A DNA stretch of 55,062 nt from Acidobacteriota bacterium (lineage in GTDB: Bacteria > Acidobacteriota > Blastocatellia > Chloracidobacteriales > JADJPF01). The stretch covers positions 1 through 55,062 of the forward strand of contig JACQZQ010000127.1 of assembly GCA_016213785.1 (NCBI GenBank). Direction: 5' to 3'. Below are positions 1 to 7,467 of this stretch, in pieces (position 1 is the stretch's first letter; the number at the start of each line of letters is the position of its first letter). The notes under the pieces were generated by a model. That model was not told the DNA's origin. It worked only from the letters and a program-made list of their open reading frames with translations, and made no database searches. A program made the position numbers and the translations under genes.

Positions 1-834
1 GACAGAAATATAAAAACAAGTGTGGACTGGGAAATATACGAAAGTGTGCCAGTGATAGGAATAGATGAGATAGCCCTAAAAAAAGGACATAAGGATTATG
101 TAGCAATAATATCAACAATGGGAGAGCAAGGAGTAGAAATAATAGCAGTATTAGAAGACAGAAAAAAAGAAACAGTAAAAACATTCTTAAGTAAAATACC
201 ATCAAGAATCAAACTAACTATAGAAAGAGTATGTACAGATCTGTATGAAGGATATATAAATGCAGCAAAAGAAGAGCTTCCTCAAGCACAAATAGTAGCA
301 GATCGTTTTCACATAGCGAAAGCTTATAGAGAAGGTGCAGACAAAGAAAGAAAAAGTGAGTTAAAAAGACTAAAAAAAGAACTGTCAGAAACCGAGTATG
401 GAGAACTTAAGGGGGTAATGTGGCCTTTTAGGCTCAATCCTCTTGACCTAGAAGTAGAGCAAAAATCACAATTAGAAAAACTCTTTTCTTTATCCCCTTC
501 ATTAAAAATGGCTTATGATTTTAGAGAAGAATTAACAGAAATTTTTGACAAATCTCCATCTAAAATAGAGGCTAGGCTCTCTATTTTATCTTGGGCTGAT
601 AGAGTTAAGAATAGTTCTTTATCCTGTTTTGATTCTTTCTTAACTACCCTCAATAACCATTTAGATTCCATTACTAATTACTTTCTTGACCGTGAATCCT
701 CTGGCTTTGTTGAAGGTCTTAATAACAAAATTAAAGTTCTTAAACGTCGCTCTTATGGCATTTTTACTTCTTCTCGTATTTTTCAAAGACTTTGGCTTGA
801 TCTCAATGGTTATCACTTTTTTGCTTTTTCTTAG
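1..834 (+). CDS. ISL3-family transposase, 5' end outside the window
   Basis: This is the C-terminal part of a DDE transposase of the ISL3 family. The reading frame is open from base 1, so the true start lies upstream; the GTG at 22 is only an internal codon. Visible family motifs are GIDEIALKKGH near the beginning, CTDLYEGY and DRFHIAKAY in the middle, and GFVEGLNNKIKVLKRRSYG near the C-terminus, which carries the catalytic glutamate. The C-terminal end is intact. Codon use matches the AT-rich surroundings, so the element seems resident rather than newly acquired. Family assignment is firm. Activity cannot be judged because the N-terminus is missing. Confidence 0.9.
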   Translation, partial: DRNIKTSVDWEIYESVPVIGIDEIALKKGHKDYVAIISTMGEQGVEIIAVLEDRKKETVKTFLSKIPSRIKLTIERVCTDLYEGYINAAKEELPQAQIVADRFHIAKAYREGADKERKSELKRLKKELSETEYGELKGVMWPFRLNPLDLEVEQKSQLEKLFSLSPSLKMAYDFREELTEIFDKSPSKIEARLSILSWADRVKNSSLSCFDSFLTTLNNHLDSITNYFLDRESSGFVEGLNNKIKVLKRRSYGIFTSSRIFQRLWLDLNGYHFFAFS

Positions 835-854
835 CTACACTATATCTTGTGGCC

Positions 855-877
855 TCCACGGCAATTACGGTAGAGCC
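855..877. repeat. possible terminal inverted repeat of the ISL3 element
   Basis: Read from outside inward on the minus strand, this begins GGCTCTACCGTAATTGCC, which resembles the GG(C/G)TCT starts of ISL3-family ends. It lies about 20-45 bases after the transposase stop, where the right end is expected. The left end is outside the window, so the match cannot be confirmed. Confidence 0.35.
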
Positions 878-1187
878 TTTGTTTTTCAGTAGTTATTGAG
901 CTTTGTAACACTGTTATTTCAGGATCTTGTTTATCTTCTTCACCATTTGCCATAATTCATTGTTTCTCAGTTTTGAATAAAAGTATTACTTAAGAATTTT
1001 ATCATATTTTGTTAGCTTTTTAGCAAAAAAGCGGCGTGTTGTCGCCTTACTCCAAAGTTAGAAGAAAAGGTATAAAACACATTTTTACTCTACCAAAAAG
1101 CCCAAAAACAACAATTCTTTTCATCAAACAAATAGAGCATTAAAAACGAGCCTTTTCTTCATCAGCTAAATTTTGTCTGTTTGCCTT
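878..1187. other. non-coding stretch between two insertion-sequence remnants
   Basis: I see no convincing gene, RNA or repeat in this roughly 310-base AT-rich stretch. It lies between the probable end of the ISL3 element and the decayed IS481 fragment and is probably eroded mobile-element DNA. Confidence 0.5.
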
Positions 1188-1618
1188 AGTGTTGTTTTTT
1201 TCCCTTTTGCTATCGGAACACCAATATGCTTTAAATATTAACAGATAGAGGGAATGAATATTGTGCAAACTTAGAACATCATGACTACCAGCTTTTCTTA
1301 GCTTTAGAAGATATAGATCACACTAAGACTAAAGTTAAAAGCCCTCAAACCAACGGTATTTGCGAACGTTTTCATCGCACTATCTTAGATGAATTCTATA
1401 GAATTGCTTTACGGAAGAAAATTTACAATACCTTAGATGTTCTTCAATCTGATGTTGACGCTTGGCTCGATTTTTATAATAAAGAGCGTCCTCATTCTGG
1501 TAAGTTCTGCTACGGCAAAACTCCTTGGCAAACCTGGTTAGATTCTAAACATCTTGCTTGGGAGAAATACTTTAATCAATCTGACAGTCAAGAACTTTCT
1601 TTTTCTGCTGTCAGTTAA
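1188..1618 (+). pseudogene. IS481-family transposase, decayed C-terminal fragment
   Basis: The frame ending at 1616-1618 encodes ILTDRGNEYC near 1235-1264, then VKSPQTNGICERFHRT, the DE motif of the rve integrase core, followed by LDFYNKERPHSGK and KTPWQTWL. These are hallmarks of IS481 transposases. Upstream of ILTDRG the frame is interrupted by TAA at 1232-1234. The expected preceding residues (GTPI...) continue in another frame from about 1210, which indicates a frameshift. The N-terminal helix-turn-helix part is absent. This is a dead insertion-sequence remnant beside the T6SS region. Confidence 0.85.
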
Positions 1619-1716
1619 CCTTCTTTGTCAGATCATGTATTGACTATTACATACTTGTGTGTTTTGACCCAAATCAAAAATTTTTGAGTAATATTACACA
1701 TTTTAACTAGACAAAA

Positions 1717-1744
1717 GCCTATAAATATAAAGTTATTTATAGGC
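1717..1744. repeat. perfect 11-bp inverted repeat overlapping the -24 box
   Basis: The arms GCCTATAAATA (1717-1727) and TATTTATAGGC (1734-1744) are perfectly complementary around a six-base loop. The right arm supplies the GGC of the sigma-54 -24 element. It could be an operator that occludes the promoter, or the stem of an upstream terminator, although no U-tract follows it. Confidence 0.5.
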
Positions 1745-1756
1745 ACATTCATTGCA
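1741..1756 (+). promoter_or_regulatory. sigma-54 promoter ahead of the envelope module
   Basis: AGGCACATTCATTGCA has the invariant GG (1742-1743) and GC (1754-1755) separated by exactly 10 bases. It matches the TGGCAC-N5-TTGCA consensus at most positions. Transcription would start near 1767, leaving a leader of about 80 bases before the ATG at 1849. Confidence 0.7.
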
Positions 1757-1848
1757 TAAATAATGAGCAACCAATTTTAGTTTATTTTTATGGTTAGGTA
1801 GGAAATTTGGCACTGTGACAAAGATTTTAACTATAAAGGGTTAACTTT

Positions 1849-3027
1849 ATGAAAGATAATAGAGAATTAGTTGATTCAAATAACAAACTAGCTATCAGTC
1901 AATTAGAAACATTAAAACTTCCTATTACTAATTCTCTAACACCAACAAGTTTACCTAAATGGAGTCAGGGCATCATTATAACAACATTTCTTTTTGCAAT
2001 AATATTTATTGTTTATTTAGCATTACCTAAGGAATTAGGGTTTACTCTAATTGTACGTGGTGCGCCTACAGGTAGTGACATTTTGATAGATAACATCAAT
2101 CGCGGAATCACTTTATCGGATGGCAGCACAAAAATAACCTATCTTAAGCCAGGTAAAAGATTAATACGTGTAACTAAGGAAGGATACAATGAATTTAACA
2201 CTACGGTGACAGCTACGGCAGGAACGACAGAATCTATAATTGCACAACTAGTTGCATTAGAGAGAAAAAGTCTACTTCCTGAAGAAATAGATTACAATGG
2301 CAAAATGATATTAATAACAGCAGGAGAGTTTATTTTAGGAAGTAACAATTATTTACCAAATGAACAAATAGAACAAAAAATTTATTTACCAGATTATTAT
2401 ATTGATAAATATGAAGTTACAAATGGGCAATATCAAAGATTTTGCCAAGCTACTAATCGTTCAATGCCAAGTAATCCTTGGTGGGATGAAAATTATTTTT
2501 CTAATCCTAATTTGCCTGTAGTAGGCATTACTTGGAATGATGCTAATGCTTATGCTAATTGGGCAAACAAAAAATTACCAAGTGAAGCAGAATGGGAAAA
2601 GGCTGCTGCTTGGGAAGTAAAAGTACAAAAAAAACGTATTTGGCCTTGGGGAGATAATCCTGATCCAACTTGTGCCAATATTAATACGGCTCATCCTAGT
2701 CAAGTCAATCAATACCCTAGAGGAGCAAGTAGTTATGGTGTAGAAGATATGGCTGGAAATGCGGCTGAGTGGGTAGATAGTTTCTACCAACCTTACTTAG
2801 GTAATCAATCACCAGATACAAATTATGGGACAACAAATCGTGTTGTACGAGGAGGTAGTTTCCGTAGTAGTTTTGAGGATGCTCGCACAACTCGTCGATT
2901 TTATCACACACCAGATTTTAAGGCAGATGAAGTAAAAAACCGTAGTTGGTTAATTGGCTTTCGTTGTGCAATTTTAGCAAACGATTCAAAACTACAAAGT
3001 TTTTTAAAGCAATCTACTAATAAATAA
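1849..3027 (+). CDS. membrane-anchored PEGA and FGE-fold (SUMF1-like) protein
   Basis: The 392-residue protein has a cytoplasmic-type N-terminus, one membrane helix at about residues 41-60, and a PEGA-type beta domain at about 64-133 (IDNINRG...LKPGKRLIRVTKEGY). A formylglycine-generating-enzyme fold follows at about 150-385 (YIDKYEVTNGQY, LPSEAEWEKAAAW, WPWGD, DMAGNAAEWV, VVRGGSF, GFRCA). The cysteine pair used by true sulfatase-activating enzymes near the C-terminus is absent, so catalysis is unlikely and a binding or scaffold role is more probable. FGE-fold proteins occur in some T6SS loci, often joined to a kinase; no kinase domain is visible here. It is the first gene after a sigma-54-type promoter and probably heads the 1849-9426 module. 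Confidence 0.85.
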   Translation: MKDNRELVDSNNKLAISQLETLKLPITNSLTPTSLPKWSQGIIITTFLFAIIFIVYLALPKELGFTLIVRGAPTGSDILIDNINRGITLSDGSTKITYLKPGKRLIRVTKEGYNEFNTTVTATAGTTESIIAQLVALERKSLLPEEIDYNGKMILITAGEFILGSNNYLPNEQIEQKIYLPDYYIDKYEVTNGQYQRFCQATNRSMPSNPWWDENYFSNPNLPVVGITWNDANAYANWANKKLPSEAEWEKAAAWEVKVQKKRIWPWGDNPDPTCANINTAHPSQVNQYPRGASSYGVEDMAGNAAEWVDSFYQPYLGNQSPDTNYGTTNRVVRGGSFRSSFEDARTTRRFYHTPDFKADEVKNRSWLIGFRCAILANDSKLQSFLKQSTNK

Positions 3028-3077
3028 ATTAAATTGATGGTAAAAAGTTAAGTTATCTAACAAAGGAGATAAAGATT

Positions 3078-3836
3078 ATGAATGTCAAACAACATAAAAA
3101 CAAACGAATTATCATTTTTTTGTTTCTTTTGTTAGCACAGTTTCAACTAGTTAACCTAACTTTAGGGCAAGACTCTTCTTTAGTTTGGGATAAGCCTGTA
3201 GCAGTAAAACGTGTATCTAAACCTACAAGAAAACCTGTACCTCATCGTAGTGTAGAGCGTGTACCACTTCTAACTTTAGAATGGCGTATGTTAAAGCGAA
3301 ACAGTGATGGTAGTGTTCAGGAAACTAACCCCAATGCTATTTTTCATACAGGTGATCGTATAAGACTAGCAATAAAAGCTAATCAAAATGTTTACCTTTA
3401 TATTATTCACCATAGCCAAGAACAGGACGGCACATTAATTTTCCCAGATTCAAGAATAAACAATGGAGAAAATTATGTTAAAAAAGATCAAGAATATGTG
3501 TTACCTGCTTATTGTCCTACTCCTGAGTTTGATGACCCTAAAGATTGTTGGTGGAAAATGACTCCTCCAGCAGGAAGTGAAGAATTTACTGTTATTTGTA
3601 GCCGAGACATGATTACAAGTTTACCCAATCAAAGCTCAGATACACCAGGAATAATTAAGCTAAATGTAATAAATGAGTTAAAAACTATTTCTGGTCAAAA
3701 ATTAAAACGTACTAGCCGACCAAATCTTTCTTACTCAGAAGGTGGTAGTGGTCGTTATATAACTTGGGTAACTAATACTAATTCTAAAGATAATGAAGAT
3801 TTAATAGAAACAATTGTTATTACACATGGCTTTTAG
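3078..3836 (+). CDS. secreted DUF4384 protein
   Basis: This 252-residue protein starts with KNKRIIIFLFLLLAQFQLV, a likely signal peptide with a cut near residue 30. A basic, proline-rich linker follows, then a DUF4384 domain at about 70-170 (FHTGDRIRLAIKANQNVYLYII, TLIFPDSR, YVLPAY). The start has a good ribosome site, AAAGGAG, at about 3062. DUF4384 is a small beta-rich domain of unknown biochemistry found with caspase-like and secretion-associated proteins. The neighbour at 3871 has the same domain, so the pair may be an old duplication. Envelope location is inferred from the leader. Confidence 0.75.
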   Translation: MNVKQHKNKRIIIFLFLLLAQFQLVNLTLGQDSSLVWDKPVAVKRVSKPTRKPVPHRSVERVPLLTLEWRMLKRNSDGSVQETNPNAIFHTGDRIRLAIKANQNVYLYIIHHSQEQDGTLIFPDSRINNGENYVKKDQEYVLPAYCPTPEFDDPKDCWWKMTPPAGSEEFTVICSRDMITSLPNQSSDTPGIIKLNVINELKTISGQKLKRTSRPNLSYSEGGSGRYITWVTNTNSKDNEDLIETIVITHGF

Positions 3837-3870
3837 TAAAAATAAGTTTCCAAAAATGGAGGTGATAATG

Positions 3871-4617
3871 ATGAAACAGCTTTATTACTTAGTGATTTTC
3901 TTAGTAGCTATTTGTGTAATTTGTGTAACGGGTTTAACAGGCTTTTCACAAAGTAAACGCGCTCGGGGTTTATTTGTTAATAACCAAGCTGATGCAATAC
4001 ATATTCTAATTCTAAAGAAAATAGATGAAAATAAATTTGCTCCTGTTGATCCTAGCCGTGCTTTTCAAAAAGGAGAACAGATCAAAATTGCTTTTGAAAG
4101 TAATTTTGATGGTTTTGTTTATGTTATTAATGTAACTCCTGGAGGAAAGAAAAGGGTTCTTTTCCCTTTTAATAAAGAAAGTAATCGCATAATTCATGGA
4201 CAACGCTATGAGTTACCTAATCTTAATACCTTTGTATTTGATGAAGAAAAAGGTACTGAAATTGTTCAAGTTATTATGTCCAAGGATGCAATAGCCTTTT
4301 TTGATCAAGCAGTCAAAAATTCTCAAGGTGAATTAGGAGAAACGGCCTCTAGTGTTGCAGCTGAACTCTCTAATTCTAACAGCAAAACACCTAAAAGTGG
4401 TATTGTGCTAGAAAATATTACTAGTGTATTACCACAGAGTGGGCCAGGGGCAATACGTCAACGAGGAATAATTTTATCCCCTGGTAAAGATAAAACTACA
4501 GAAGGAACTTATATAGCAATCCCTGATAAAGGAGGTGAGCGTTCAAAAGATAAAGAAGCTAGTAGACTGAAAGCTAATGAGGTAGCTGTTTTTGAAATTC
4601 GTTTACAACATATTTAA
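3871..4617 (+). CDS. second secreted DUF4384-like protein
   Basis: I place the start at 3871 because GGAGGT at 3858-3863 gives seven-base spacing. An upstream in-frame start at 3814 would overlap the previous gene and precede the signal peptide. The 248-residue product has a signal peptide (LYYLVIFLVAICVICVTGL) followed by a DUF4384-like domain (FQKGEQIKIAFESNFDGFVYVINV, RVLFPF, YELP). The C-terminal third is Ser/Gly/Lys-rich and low in complexity. It closely follows the first DUF4384 gene and is probably co-transcribed. Its role in the envelope part of the T6SS is inferred from position only. Confidence 0.7.
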   Translation: MKQLYYLVIFLVAICVICVTGLTGFSQSKRARGLFVNNQADAIHILILKKIDENKFAPVDPSRAFQKGEQIKIAFESNFDGFVYVINVTPGGKKRVLFPFNKESNRIIHGQRYELPNLNTFVFDEEKGTEIVQVIMSKDAIAFFDQAVKNSQGELGETASSVAAELSNSNSKTPKSGIVLENITSVLPQSGPGAIRQRGIILSPGKDKTTEGTYIAIPDKGGERSKDKEASRLKANEVAVFEIRLQHI

Positions 4618-4674
4618 TCTTAAAACAAAAGCCATCTGTTAATAGCAATGGCAACTATTAAATTAGTTTTAAGA
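4618..4674 (+). promoter_or_regulatory. nested stem-loop between DUF4384 and protease genes
   Basis: The outer stem TCTTAAAAC (4618-4626) pairs with GTTTTAAGA (4666-4674), and the inner stem GCCAT (4631-4635) pairs with ATGGC (4648-4652). It starts directly after the stop codon. It could be a partial terminator or an RNA-stability element within the operon. There is no strong U-tract. Confidence 0.4.
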
Positions 4675-4731
4675 CGTAGAATTTGTTTATAACTTCCTAT
4701 TTTGCATTTTTTGCAATAAGAGGGCTAAGTT

Positions 4732-5913
4732 ATGTTTGTTAAAAGAAAAAGCTTTTTACTAATAATTATCGCTAGTATGTTTTTTTCTTGTACAAAACTA
4801 GAAAAAGTTAGACTACTGCAACTTACTTTAACTAATCACCAATCTTCAAAACAAACAACAGAAGAAATAACAGAACAAACAAAAATAGTTAAAGAAAAAG
4901 TTAGAGAAGCTGTTAATGCTATTGGTTTAGTTTTAGTTAGAGATAATAGTAAAGAAAAATTGCGCCCTCGTGGGTCAGGTGTTGTTGTTAGAGCAAATGG
5001 AATTATTGCTACTAATTATCATGTAATCCAAAATGGTCAAACAGGAGAGCTTTACCCAGAAATATTCTTTGAAATCAACAAAAACGATAGTAGTGTTGAT
5101 TTTGAACGCTACCGTTTAATAACAATCATAGTTAATAAAGGACAAGATCTTGCATTACTACAAGTTATCAAAGACGAAAAAGATCAAGCTTCAATTGGTT
5201 TACCAGCCATAACTATAGAAACTAACCCTGTAGAAATACTTGATGATATTGTAATTATTGGTTATCCAGAAAAAGGAGGAAAGTCTGTTACTGTTAACAC
5301 TGGTATAGTTGAAGGAAAAGACTTACTAGAAGAATGGATTAAAACAGATGCTAGATTGATTCGTGGTAATAGTGGAGGTGCAGCAGTCAATGGTAGCGGT
5401 AAATTAATTGGTATTCCAACAAAAATTGTTGTTGATAGCCAAGAAGTTGATAAAGATGGTGATGGGTTTCCTGATACAACGCAATCTTATGGCGCTGTTG
5501 GATTTTTGCGCCCAGCGCATTTGGTTACTGCTATGTTAGGACAATTAGATAAAAGCTCCTTAACCCTTGATAAACCAAATACAACAAAAAACTCTAATAT
5601 TATTCAACAGGTTGCACCAGTAAATTTAGTAACCATAAAAGGAATAGTTATTAAATCAGGAACTAATGATGAACCTATTGCTGGTGCACGTATTGGATTG
5701 ATTCCAGCAGAAACAGATGAAGTTACGCCTAAAAATCTTCTTTGCTGGGGAGGAAGTAATGCAGATGGATGGTTTGAGTTAAATAAAACTGTTCCACCAG
5801 GAAAATATTGTCTAAAAGTAAAAGCTTTTGGCTTTGAACCATATACACAAACTATTGAAATAAAAGAAAAACAAGAAATAATAATAATAAAATTAGGTAA
5901 ATCTGGAGGTTAA
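4732..5913 (+). CDS. S1C-type serine protease with C-terminal transthyretin-like domain, probable lipoprotein
   Basis: The 393-residue protein begins with a hydrophobic leader ending in FFSC, so Cys20 is a plausible but non-ideal lipidation site. A trypsin-like domain spans about 55-275 with all three catalytic residues: His97 in NYHV, Asp139 in DLALL and Ser214 in GNSGGA. No PDZ domain follows. Residues about 300-393 form a carboxypeptidase-regulatory-like (transthyretin-fold) domain (IKGIVI, PIAGARI, ADGWFELN, PPGKYCLKVKA). It is likely an outer-membrane or periplasmic protease. The substrate is unknown. Its place between DUF4384 and FHA genes suggests an envelope job linked to the T6SS. 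Confidence 0.8.
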   Translation: MFVKRKSFLLIIIASMFFSCTKLEKVRLLQLTLTNHQSSKQTTEEITEQTKIVKEKVREAVNAIGLVLVRDNSKEKLRPRGSGVVVRANGIIATNYHVIQNGQTGELYPEIFFEINKNDSSVDFERYRLITIIVNKGQDLALLQVIKDEKDQASIGLPAITIETNPVEILDDIVIIGYPEKGGKSVTVNTGIVEGKDLLEEWIKTDARLIRGNSGGAAVNGSGKLIGIPTKIVVDSQEVDKDGDGFPDTTQSYGAVGFLRPAHLVTAMLGQLDKSSLTLDKPNTTKNSNIIQQVAPVNLVTIKGIVIKSGTNDEPIAGARIGLIPAETDEVTPKNLLCWGGSNADGWFELNKTVPPGKYCLKVKAFGFEPYTQTIEIKEKQEIIIIKLGKSGG

Positions 5914-5954
5914 TAATTTGTTGGCTGAATTTCTAAATAAAAAGGATTACAAAG

Positions 5955-7463
5955 ATGAAAACATTCTTAACAGTAGCTTTACCTGATAACATTCAAAAAA
6001 ATATTGAAATAATAGCTAATACAACTATTGGGCGAGCACCAGACAATTCTATTGTTATTAATCATCCTAGTATTTCATATTATCAAGCTATCTTAGAAAA
6101 AAAATATCAAAACTACTATCTTACCAATCTATCAAAAAGCATTCCTACATTAGTCAATGGAATAGCTATTTATGGGGAAAAAAAATTAAAATCTGAAGAT
6201 AAAATTGAAATAGGTGCATGTAAGTTTATATTTCATCAAGAAGACCAAAAAACTCTACCCAAATTAGTTTTTGAAAAACCTAGTTTAGAGACAACTAAAG
6301 AGCCTGATCAAGGATTGATAAACGATCTTGCTACTGCAAAAAAAACATTAAAAAACAAACCTTTGCTAGTCCTATCCGCAGTAGTTTTAGGTTTAATTAT
6401 TACCGTTGCTAGTATTTTTCTAGTATTTTATCCAGAGCCTCAAAAAACAATAAACCAAGTTCATATTCTTAGCCCTGCTAATGGTTCAACTATTCGCAGT
6501 CCTGTAAGTGTTTTGTTAGAGATAAAAAATACAGAAAATATTGGCACCCTAATTTATCAATTAGATGGTGTAGAAATAGCTAAGTTTGAAAGCCCCCCAT
6601 ACAATCTTATTGTTGATCCTATGAAATTAGCTACAAAATTTCCTAATCTAACAACTAGTAATCATATTCTTTCTATTACAATAGAAGATACTAAGGGAAA
6701 AAAAATTTTGCAGTCAGAAAGTTTATTACTAGCTTTTGAAACACCTGAAATAGCTACTACAACTTCAACCCCTAAAATAGATCCTAGTAATTATGATAGC
6801 AATATTCCTTCAACACTTAGAGTAGATATAAGCATTATGACTACAAATTTAGTAGCTCAAATAGCACAAAAAAGCGGTTATAATTTACGCTCAGGCTTTG
6901 TAGAAAAGATACATCTATCTACAAATAGCTATCGACTTAACCTAATTAATGATGCACGCCGTAATAGAAGAGAAATTATAAAAGCTTTTAGAGACAAAGG
7001 ATTGCACCCTTTACTAGGTTTTGTTTTAGCAACAAGTGAAAGTAAGTTTCAACTTTCAGATAAGGGTAATAACAAAGCAGGTTTATGGCAGATTCCTAAA
7101 GAGATAGGGAAAAATTATCTTTTACCTGGTGAACAAGAAACAATGCTCAATGACCCCAAAAGAGGTGCAGAAATTGCAGCAGCCTATCTTAAAGATTTAA
7201 TTAATATTTTTGGCACAGAGAATTTTGTTTATGCTATTGCCTGCTATGGTCAAACAGTTGCTCAAGCAGGAGAGTTGCGAACTAAATTAGCAACAAGTGA
7301 TTTAGCAACTACTTGGCAACATGATTTCTGGTATACAGTAGAAAAAGGATTGATTAGTCAAGAGTCAGCAAATCATGTAGTAAGTTTTTTTGCCGCTGGC
7401 ATTGTAGGAGAAAATCCTCAAGCCTTTGGTTTAGAACAAGAAAGACTATCTTCTCTTTATTAA
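5955..7463 (+). CDS. FHA domain-membrane helix-lytic transglycosylase fusion, copy 1
   Basis: Domains in order over 502 residues: an FHA phosphothreonine-reader at about 1-95 (TIGRAPDNSIVINHPSIS), a membrane helix at about 136-160, an Ig-like segment at about 170-265 (SPANGSTIRSPVSVLLEI), and a C-terminal SLT-type lytic transglycosylase-like domain at about 340-500. Glu362 in ATSESKFQ occupies the catalytic position, with AGLWQIP downstream. The FHA domain would face the cytoplasm and the muramidase the periplasm. The next gene encodes the same layout, and both share a near-identical FFAAGIVGENPQAFGL segment. Fha proteins are known T6SS regulators; fusion to a wall hydrolase is unusual. The role is inferred from domains and position. 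Confidence 0.8.
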   Translation: MKTFLTVALPDNIQKNIEIIANTTIGRAPDNSIVINHPSISYYQAILEKKYQNYYLTNLSKSIPTLVNGIAIYGEKKLKSEDKIEIGACKFIFHQEDQKTLPKLVFEKPSLETTKEPDQGLINDLATAKKTLKNKPLLVLSAVVLGLIITVASIFLVFYPEPQKTINQVHILSPANGSTIRSPVSVLLEIKNTENIGTLIYQLDGVEIAKFESPPYNLIVDPMKLATKFPNLTTSNHILSITIEDTKGKKILQSESLLLAFETPEIATTTSTPKIDPSNYDSNIPSTLRVDISIMTTNLVAQIAQKSGYNLRSGFVEKIHLSTNSYRLNLINDARRNRREIIKAFRDKGLHPLLGFVLATSESKFQLSDKGNNKAGLWQIPKEIGKNYLLPGEQETMLNDPKRGAEIAAAYLKDLINIFGTENFVYAIACYGQTVAQAGELRTKLATSDLATTWQHDFWYTVEKGLISQESANHVVSFFAAGIVGENPQAFGLEQERLSSLY

Positions 7464-7467
7464 TTTT

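Noticed and set aside
840-953. 38-codon minus-strand frame starting at 953
   Set aside because: It overlaps the probable ISL3 terminal repeat, has no ribosome site and shows no recognisable motif.
1811-1830. TTGGCACTG near 1811 as a sigma-54 -24 element
   Set aside because: No GC dinucleotide lies 10 bases downstream. The site at 1741 fits far better.
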